NCBI GenBank assembly: GCA_016871135.1
Contig: VFZQ01000046.1
Span: 1-14,440 of the forward strand
Length of the DNA: 14,440 bases
Direction: 5' to 3'
From: Acidobacteriota bacterium
Lineage (GTDB): Bacteria > Acidobacteriota > Terriglobia > Bryobacterales > Bryobacteraceae
Positions 7,890 to 14,440 of this stretch are shown piece after piece (position 1 is the first letter of the stretch; every line of letters starts with the position of its first letter). The notes under the pieces were generated by a model, which did no database searches, was not told the DNA's origin, and was given only the letters and a program-made list of their open reading frames with translations. The position numbers and the translations under genes were made by a program.

Positions 7890-7917
7890 ATTGTACACAG
7901 CGTGGCGGGGAGTGCAA
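7890..7917 (-). promoter_or_regulatory. Promoter of the rimP-nusA-infB-ylxP operon
   Basis: On the minus strand, TTGCAC (7917-7912) and TACAAT (7895-7890, 5 of 6) are separated by 16 bases. Transcription should start near 7883, giving a leader of about 60 bases that contains the hairpin terminator. The -35 element begins only 12 bases after the HNH stop codon. Confidence 0.65.
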
Positions 7918-7929
7918 GGGGGGTGGCTT

Positions 7930-8346
7930 CTACAAACCCAGATAGCGGCCACGAGCGGCCAGCCACTTTCTTTCGGTGACTCGGCGTGGCGCATTCAATT
8001 GCAACAGTCTCACCGTCGCCTCGCCGACCGGAGTGAGAGGAACAATCTCGCCAAACTGGATTCCGAAATGTTCTTGCCAACGATCGATTCGCGGGTTGAA
8101 GAGAGGAATCAGCATTCGCCGCCCGGAATCGAAAGTGGCAATATCGCTGCCCTTCATCCAATTACAGTAGTTGCACGCATACGCCAAGTTGCCCAAGTCA
8201 CTGCCGCCGAGGTGCTTCCCGCTAATGATGTGGTCGACGTGATGAGACTGAATCGCATCGTCTTCATGCAGCAGGCAATATTCACATCGAAAGTGGGCGC
8301 GCCTTGCAACCGCAAGACGTTGCGCCGCTGTAACGGGCTGAGCCAC
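7930..8346 (-). CDS. HNH endonuclease-family protein
   Basis: This 138-residue protein starts at a GTG read from 8346 and ends with TAG. It carries a zinc-knuckle HNH fold: CEYC at about 19-22, the catalytic HHVDHI (35-40) with a tightly spaced His-Asp-His, the middle Asn in LGNLAYACNYCN, and CNYC as the second metal-binding pair. HNH proteins of this kind are metal-dependent nucleases found in restriction, defence, mobile-intron and stand-alone settings. The rest of the protein (PLFNPR, then W-x-x-HF, then IVPLTPVGEATVRLL) looks like a conserved companion region of the stand-alone type. It starts 4 bases after the stop of the 79-residue gene, so the two are surely co-transcribed. The true role is unknown. 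It could act on DNA in defence or repair, or simply be a degenerate metal-binding protein. Confidence 0.88.
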   Translation of the reverse strand: MAQPVTAAQRLAVARRAHFRCEYCLLHEDDAIQSHHVDHIISGKHLGGSDLGNLAYACNYCNWMKGSDIATFDSGRRMLIPLFNPRIDRWQEHFGIQFGEIVPLTPVGEATVRLLQLNAPRRVTERKWLAARGRYLGL

Positions 8347-8350
8347 CCGT

Positions 8351-8590
8351 CTACGCTTCCAGCCGCTGCCGCGCCCTTGCCTTCGCCATGATCATGACGT
8401 GCTCTAGGTTCAGGTACTCTTCCATCTCTTCAACCTCCGCACGCGTAATCGTCCCGTCCTTCTTGCGTTCGATGAGTTCGGAGACCCGATCTTGCGTTTG
8501 CGCGGACGACCGGAAATTGGCGATTTGTTCCGTAGCCGCGCCCGCGCTGAGGACGTCGAGCAACTCGTCATAGGCATGTGCGACGGTCAT
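8351..8590 (-). CDS. Conserved small protein of unknown function, partner of the HNH gene
   Basis: The gene encodes 79 residues from the ATG read from 8590 to TAG at 8353-8351. It is predicted mostly helical and charged. The beginning is AYDELLDVLSAGAATEQI. The central portion reads RVSELIERKKDGTITRAEVEEM, with the look of a short EF-hand-like or RHH-like helical hairpin, and the end is the basic KARARQRLEA. There is no signal peptide or membrane segment. From memory, proteins of this shape sit directly upstream of HNH proteins like the one here in cyanobacteria and other phyla, annotated as hypothetical. The 4-base spacing argues for co-translation. It might be an inhibitor, antitoxin-like partner or DNA-binding adaptor of the HNH protein; all of these are inference. 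Confidence 0.8.
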   Translation of the reverse strand: MTVAHAYDELLDVLSAGAATEQIANFRSSAQTQDRVSELIERKKDGTITRAEVEEMEEYLNLEHVMIMAKARARQRLEA

Positions 8591-8604
8591 ACTATCTGAT
8601 TGTC

Positions 8605-8610
8605 ATCATA
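8605..8610 (-). promoter_or_regulatory. Candidate -10 box for the small protein/HNH unit
   Basis: TATGAT (5 of 6) on the minus strand ends 14 bases before the ATG read from 8590. No convincing -35 is visible. The predicted mRNA would have a 5' leader of only a few bases, like those proposed for the two kinase genes. Confidence 0.35.
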
Positions 8611-8619
8611 GCGCCGTTT

Positions 8620-8638
8620 GCAGTTCACTGCCCGCGGG

Positions 8639-8639
<1 letters not shown>
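8620..8639. repeat. Two adjoining short palindromes at the end of the split kinase
   Basis: GCAGTTCACTGC (5-bp arms, 2-base centre) is followed directly by the palindrome CCCGCGGG, which extends into the kinase stop codon region. There is no U-run on the minus strand, so this is at best a weak RNA hairpin or a protein-binding site and not a clear terminator. Confidence 0.3.
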
Positions 8640-11110
<2,471 letters not shown>

Positions 11111-11120
11111 CGATCCGATT

Positions 11121-11140
11121 ATTATATGCGGAAGTTCCGC
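11121..11140 (-). promoter_or_regulatory. Promoter and palindromic operator candidate for the split kinase
   Basis: On the minus strand a perfect TATAAT (11126-11121) ends 10 bases before the kinase ATG, so the transcript would be nearly leaderless. Immediately upstream lies a perfect 13-base palindrome, GCGGAAGTTCCGC (11128-11140), in the spacer position. It overlaps the stop codon of the preceding gene. No good -35 is present, which fits a promoter that needs an activator. Confidence 0.5.
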
Positions 11141-12153
11141 TACGGCAGCAGCCGAAGTATCGACGCCGCGGCCGGTGGCGACGCCAGCAGCGAAGTAGCC
11201 GACGACGCTCCAATTGTCGTCAGCTGCGCCCCGGTCCGTCTTGAAATCAGATTGTCCTGCTCGACATAGCCGAATCCCCCGAATCCTCCGAAGCCGAACC
11301 CGCTCTGCACTCGGCACACCGTTTGTCCAAATTGTGAGAAGCAGACTAAGGTGCCGCCAAGACTGCCTAGTCCAAACGCCCGCGCGCTATTCTTCAAGGG
11401 CGCGTCCGCAGCCGAAAACGCCACAATCTCCAGCCCCGGCGTTACGGCTCTCCGTGTCGGCAGCGAAATCGCAACCGGCTTCTGAAACGCAACCTGCGGC
11501 TCCATGCGAATGTCATAGGTGGCGCACCACCAAAGCGGCGGATCGCTGACCGGCAGTTGCAGGGTCTCAAACGGCACACGCGTCACCGTGATTTTGACCT
11601 CCTGATCCAGCGCCCCCTCAGGGATGAGCAGCACCACGCCCGTTTCCCCGACCGTCACCGGCGCCGCATTTCCGCTCGCGTCGATTGTCCCGCGCCGGTC
11701 GAGAGTAATCACGCCGCGATCGGCGAATCGGACCAACTTGCCTTCCGGCGCGGGCGAGACAACCTGATCTTGCGCCGGCCGTTGGAAAGCGACAACCGAA
11801 TACAAACTCGCCGGCAGATCCTGTCCGGTCCCATCCGGCCGGACTCGAAAGACGAACGGCCCAAGCAGCGACCCCTTTTCCAAATCAGGTACGGCGTAGA
11901 AAATCGCGTCTTTTTGCACGCCCTCGTAAACGGCCCCGAGCGGCGCGTGGACCTGCTCGATAAACCGCGCGCCGGGCGGCAATGCAACGGCGATGTTGAG
12001 GTTGCCGAGATCGTCATTGCCGGCCGCGACGAACACGGAATAGAGCGCGCTGCCATCGCGATCGTACTGGCCGGTCGTTCGGATCACGGCTCGCGTTCCG
12101 AACTGCGCGGAGAGGGTAAACGTGGCGAAGAGGATTATCCAGAGTTGCTTCAT
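11140..12153 (-). CDS. Secreted protein with ZU5-like domain
   Basis: This 337-residue protein has a clear signal peptide (MKQLWIILFATFTLSA, then Gln17) and so is exported. An immunoglobulin-like region (about 20-125) carries VALPPGARFIEQV followed by GAVYEG, like the repeat domains of bacterial surface proteins. A ZU5-like region spans about 165-235, with GVVLLIPEGAL (172-182) and the closing strand FQKPVAISLP (223-232). A Gly/Phe-rich stretch (FGFGGFGGFGY, 286-296) and a Ser/Ala-rich tail follow. ZU5-like domains occur in ankyrins and in many uncharacterised bacterial surface proteins. The gene ends 29 bases before the split kinase on the same strand, so the two may share a transcript and a signalling job. 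Nothing here shows enzymatic activity, and a cysteine pair (Cys271, Cys280) may form a disulfide. Confidence 0.75.
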   Translation of the reverse strand: MKQLWIILFATFTLSAQFGTRAVIRTTGQYDRDGSALYSVFVAAGNDDLGNLNIAVALPPGARFIEQVHAPLGAVYEGVQKDAIFYAVPDLEKGSLLGPFVFRVRPDGTGQDLPASLYSVVAFQRPAQDQVVSPAPEGKLVRFADRGVITLDRRGTIDASGNAAPVTVGETGVVLLIPEGALDQEVKITVTRVPFETLQLPVSDPPLWWCATYDIRMEPQVAFQKPVAISLPTRRAVTPGLEIVAFSAADAPLKNSARAFGLGSLGGTLVCFSQFGQTVCRVQSGFGFGGFGGFGYVEQDNLISRRTGAQLTTIGASSATSLLASPPAAASILRLLP

Positions 12154-12181
12154 AGTCCAAGCCTATCCGGATCCCGCAAAA

Positions 12182-12247
12182 AAAGTTGTCAGCAAATGGT
12201 AAGGATTGCCGGCCGCTCTGCTTTTCGATAGCAACCATGACAACTTT
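12182..12247. repeat. 10-bp perfect inverted repeat in the divergent intergenic region
   Basis: AAAGTTGTCA at 12182-12191 and TGACAACTTT at 12238-12247 are perfect inverse copies, 46 bases apart. They lie between the secreted ZU5-like gene (-) and the 18-residue peptide gene (+). In each outward direction the copy reads TGACAACTTT, which contains 5 of 6 bases of a -35 box (C/ATGACA). They may be the -35 regions of two divergent promoters recognised by the same, perhaps alternative, sigma factor, or two copies of one operator. Confidence 0.5.
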
Positions 12248-12318
12248 CTCCGCCCAACCGCGCCATAACTTGTGAAGCTGCTCGACAGCCAAAAACAAGA
12301 AAGAGAGAGAAAATCACC

Positions 12319-12375
12319 ATGAAGACCAAGACCAACGTCAAAGCCGGTGGCATCGCCGTGCCCGACCGCCGCTAA
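12319..12375 (+). CDS. 18-residue peptide gene, stand-alone transcription unit
   Basis: ATG 12319 to TAA 12375 encodes MKTKTNVKAGGIAVPDRR. A purine-rich AAGAGAGAGA (12301-12310) 8 bases before the ATG makes a good ribosome-binding region. A strong hairpin (12401-12425) follows 25 bases after the stop, and a divergent promoter-like repeat lies upstream. RBS, frame and terminator together argue that this is a real gene. The peptide is basic (net charge about +4), has no hydrophobic segment and no Cys, Ser or aromatic residue, and contains a central Gly-Gly. From memory, an opening of the type K-x-K-T-x-V-K-A-G-G recurs in short unannotated acidobacterial peptides, usually longer ones. That would make this a shortened relative of such a family. 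No modifying enzyme is seen nearby. It could be a signalling peptide, a peptide substrate, or a leader peptide. Confidence 0.55.
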   Translation: MKTKTNVKAGGIAVPDRR

Positions 12376-12400
12376 TCCCTCTACTCCCCAAGTTCACAAA

Positions 12401-12428
12401 GAAAGCGGCCGCATGGGCCGCTTTCGCC
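12401..12428 (+). terminator. Hairpin terminator after the 18-residue peptide gene
   Basis: GAAAGCGGCC and GGCCGCTTTC form a perfect 10-bp stem around the loop GCATG. It is preceded by an A-rich stretch (ACAAA). The T-run is short and partly inside the stem (CTTTC, then GCCGTTTC), so termination may be imperfect on the + strand. On the - strand the hairpin is followed by TTTGTG. Confidence 0.65.
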
Positions 12429-12439
12429 GTTTCATGCGA

Positions 12440-12458
12440 TAGAATCGGTCGAACGACC
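12440..12458 (+). promoter_or_regulatory. Candidate -10 and small palindrome before kinase 2
   Basis: TAGAAT (5 of 6) at 12440-12445 ends 14 bases before the ATG at 12460. Between them GGTCG-AA-CGACC (12447-12458) forms a 5-bp inverted repeat that would cover the transcription start. There is no clear -35 or Shine-Dalgarno. AATCGG followed by TCG is shared with the sequence just upstream of the other kinase, suggesting common control. Confidence 0.4.
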
Positions 12459-12459
12459 C

Positions 12460-14343
12460 ATGCCTCTCGCCCCCGGAACACGAATCGGGCACTACGAAGT
12501 CATCGCGCCGCTTGGCGCGGGCGGCATGGGCGAGGTCTACCGCGCCAGCGATACCAAACTCGGCCGGCAGGTGGCACTGAAAGTATTGCCGCCCGAACTC
12601 GCGCGCGACCCAGATCGCTACGCCCGCTTTCAGCGCGAAGCCCACGCGCTCGCCGCGCTGAATCATCCGAACATTGCGGCCATCTACGGCCTCGAAGACA
12701 ACGCGCTGGTGATGGAACTCGTCGATGGCGAGACGCTGCCCACGCCGCTGCCGGTCGACAAAGCCATCGCCTACGCGCGCCAGATCGCCGACGCGCTCGA
12801 ATACGCGCACGATCGCAACATCATCCACCGCGACCTGAAGCCGGCCAACATCATGATCACACGCGAGGGCGTTGTGAAGGTGCTGGATTTTGGCTTGGCG
12901 AAGGTCGCCGAACCGATCGCCGCGGCCGATCCCGCCAACTCGCCGACTCTGACGATGGGCAAGACCGAAGTCGGCGTGATCATGGGCACGGCTTCGTACA
13001 TGTCGCCCGAACAGGCGGTCGGCAAGACGGTCGACAAACGCAGCGATATCTGGTCGTTCGGCGTGGTGTTGTGGGAAATGCTCACCGGGCGGATGTTGTT
13101 CGCGGGTGAGACGGTTTCGCATACGCTGGCCGATGTCTTGCGTGCGCCGATTGACCTTGACGCGGTTGCGTCGGCGCCGCTGCGAGCGCTGATCGCGCGG
13201 TGTTTGGTGCGCGAGCCGAAGGACCGCATGCGCGATATCGGCGAGGTGCGATTGGCGCTGCTGGACCCGAAAGAAGAACCAACGCACGCAAAGCCATCGT
13301 GGGTTCCATGGGCAGCTACGGCAGTTGCCATCGTCGCCGCCGGCGCCGGCTGGTGGAAGGCCACGCGCCCAATCGACAAGCCGGTCCTGCGCCTCGATCT
13401 GAACGTGCCAACCGGCAATTTGGAGCTTTCGGCGCGGTCGCCGGTTGCGATCTCCCCGGACGGGACCAAGATCGTATATGCGCGCCAGTCCCGCCTTTGG
13501 CTGCGGCAGTTGAATCAGGCCGAGGCGACGCCAATAGCGGGCGGCGAAGACGGATTTTGTCCGTTCTTCTCACCGGACAGCGCGTCGATCGGTTTCTTCG
13601 CGAACGGAAAACTCAAGAAGGCGTCGTTAACCGGCGGTGTGCCCGTGACGCTCGCCGATGCGCCAAACGGCCGTGGCGGCACTTGGGGGGAGGACGGGAC
13701 GATCGTCTTTTCGCCGTACAATTTCGAAACCACTCTGCTGCGTGTTCCCGCCGCCGGTGGGGCTGCCACCCAGGTCGCGCCGCTCGATAAACAGAAGCAA
13801 GAAGTAACCCATCGCTGGCCTCAGTTCCTGCCGGGCGGGCAGTCGGTGCTGTTTGTGACCCACACCCGGTTCAACAATTTCGATGCGGCTTCGATTGACG
13901 CGATTTCCTTGGCGACCGGCCAGCGGAAGTCCGTGTTGAAGGGCTCCGGATTCGCGCGCTACATGCACCCTGGGTATCTCCTGTTCGCAAGAAGCGGGAC
14001 CGTCTTCGGTGTCCGCTTCGACCCGGCCCGGTTGGAGACTGTCGGCCCGGAATTCCCCGTCCAATCCGAGGTCCAGTCCGCATCGCTCACCGGCGGAGCG
14101 CAGTTCGATATCGCCGCCAACGGCACGTTTGTCTACGCTCGCGGGTCGGACTTTTATGGGGGACTGACGCTTCAGTGGCTCGACGCCGCCGGGAATCGAA
14201 CGCCGATGCTCGAAAAACCGGGGGCTTACCGAAACGTTACCTTTTCCCCGGATGGCAACCGTGTGGCGCTACAGATCGTCGACAAGAATTCGGCCGACAT
14301 CTGGGCCTTCGATTGGCGCACTATTGAGTCCCGCATAATATAG
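12460..14343 (+). CDS. Membrane Ser/Thr protein kinase with short PD40/TolB-like sensor
   Basis: This 627-residue Hanks-type kinase phosphorylates Ser/Thr of unknown target proteins and is probably a membrane receptor. Visible motifs are the glycine loop GAGGMGEVYRA (19-29), Lys41 in VALKVLP, HRDLKPAN with Asp125, DFGLAK with Asp143, the activation end MGTASYMSPEQ and the C-lobe KRSDIWSFG (193-201). A single membrane span lies at about 281-299, followed by PD40/TolB-like repeats (ISPDGTKIVYA, FSPDSASIGFF, FSPDGNRVALQ). Every key kinase residue is present. The sensor region ends abruptly at DIWAFDWR then TIESRII and TAG, where relatives usually run on for 200 or more residues. It therefore looks truncated at the C-terminus near 14320. 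It is a paralog of the split kinase on the other strand, and both start MPLA-x-G-x-x-x-GH-x-EV. Confidence 0.92.
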   Translation: MPLAPGTRIGHYEVIAPLGAGGMGEVYRASDTKLGRQVALKVLPPELARDPDRYARFQREAHALAALNHPNIAAIYGLEDNALVMELVDGETLPTPLPVDKAIAYARQIADALEYAHDRNIIHRDLKPANIMITREGVVKVLDFGLAKVAEPIAAADPANSPTLTMGKTEVGVIMGTASYMSPEQAVGKTVDKRSDIWSFGVVLWEMLTGRMLFAGETVSHTLADVLRAPIDLDAVASAPLRALIARCLVREPKDRMRDIGEVRLALLDPKEEPTHAKPSWVPWAATAVAIVAAGAGWWKATRPIDKPVLRLDLNVPTGNLELSARSPVAISPDGTKIVYARQSRLWLRQLNQAEATPIAGGEDGFCPFFSPDSASIGFFANGKLKKASLTGGVPVTLADAPNGRGGTWGEDGTIVFSPYNFETTLLRVPAAGGAATQVAPLDKQKQEVTHRWPQFLPGGQSVLFVTHTRFNNFDAASIDAISLATGQRKSVLKGSGFARYMHPGYLLFARSGTVFGVRFDPARLETVGPEFPVQSEVQSASLTGGAQFDIAANGTFVYARGSDFYGGLTLQWLDAAGNRTPMLEKPGAYRNVTFSPDGNRVALQIVDKNSADIWAFDWRTIESRII

Positions 14344-14345
14344 CG

Positions 14346-14440
14346 TCACTCCGGCCAAAGAGAAGCCTGTTTCCAGAACGAAGGAATAAGGCGCTTCCTC
14401 CGCCGCATCTTGCGGAGCGACTTGCGTGCGGTTTCGCCGA
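14346..14440 (-). other. Possible 3' end of an unidentified minus-strand frame
   Basis: After the second kinase, one minus-strand frame is open from the right edge to TGA at 14348-14346, giving 30 residues that are strikingly basic (KSLRKMRRRKRLIP) and aromatic near the end (FWKQASLWPE). It is too short to identify and may be chance. If real, it would be the tail of a gene or mobile element lying beyond the window that replaced the missing end of the kinase. Confidence 0.2.

Noticed and set aside
7823..8161. Longer RimP running into the HNH gene
   Set aside because: It would translate through the operon promoter and terminator. The standard family N-terminus begins at 7822.
12394..13287. Minus-strand frame of 297 codons opposite kinase 2, and 10388-11269 opposite the split kinase
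   Set aside because: Arg/His/Asp-rich antisense translations mirror the conserved kinase codons. The kinase motifs on the other strand decide.

Overview
The window comes from a GC-rich bacterial chromosome. The best guess for the source is an acidobacterium of the Solibacter/Bryobacter type. This rests on gene content, not on any marker gene: two large membrane-anchored Ser/Thr kinases with a C-terminal PD40/TolB-like sensor region, a PDZ-S41 protease, an IF2 with a very long Pro/Ala/Gly linker, and an HNH protein paired with an unnamed small protein. UAG, UGA and UAA all serve as ordinary stops here.

Left end (1-2473, + strand): the tail of a PLP-dependent trans-sulfuration enzyme is followed by about 330 bases holding what looks like a decayed type II toxin-antitoxin pair of BrnT/BrnA type. 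The toxin remnant is very short and the antitoxin remnant has an in-frame UAG. Next is a secreted PDZ/S41 peptidase with its own TATAAT promoter.

Housekeeping block (2489-7917, - strand): rimP, nusA, infB and a DUF503/YlxP gene form the conserved translation and transcription cluster (ribosome maturation, elongation/termination factor, initiation factor). It reads from a clear promoter inside the gap after the HNH gene. A near-perfect intrinsic terminator lies between that promoter and the rimP start codon, so the operon appears to be controlled by premature termination. The ylxR gene (between nusA and infB) and the rbfA/truB genes (after ylxP) found in many genomes are absent.

Accessory block (7930-8590, - strand): a 79-residue protein and an HNH endonuclease-family protein form a tight two-gene unit of unknown job.

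Kinase region (8639-14343): a PD40-type Ser/Thr kinase on the - strand is cut by one in-frame UAG in its activation segment. It is preceded on the same strand by a secreted protein with a ZU5-like domain. Divergent from that protein is a very small transcription unit encoding an 18-residue peptide, closed by a strong hairpin terminator. A second, intact-kinase paralog follows on the + strand, but its sensor region ends early, and the last 100 bases belong to something else. Several genes in this half start only 10-14 bases after a -10 box, suggesting nearly leaderless mRNAs.

The most interesting items are the 18-residue peptide unit, the rimP leader attenuator, the UAG-split kinase, the HNH/79-residue pair and the BrnT/BrnA relic. 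All function calls come from reading motifs by eye; no database search was possible.
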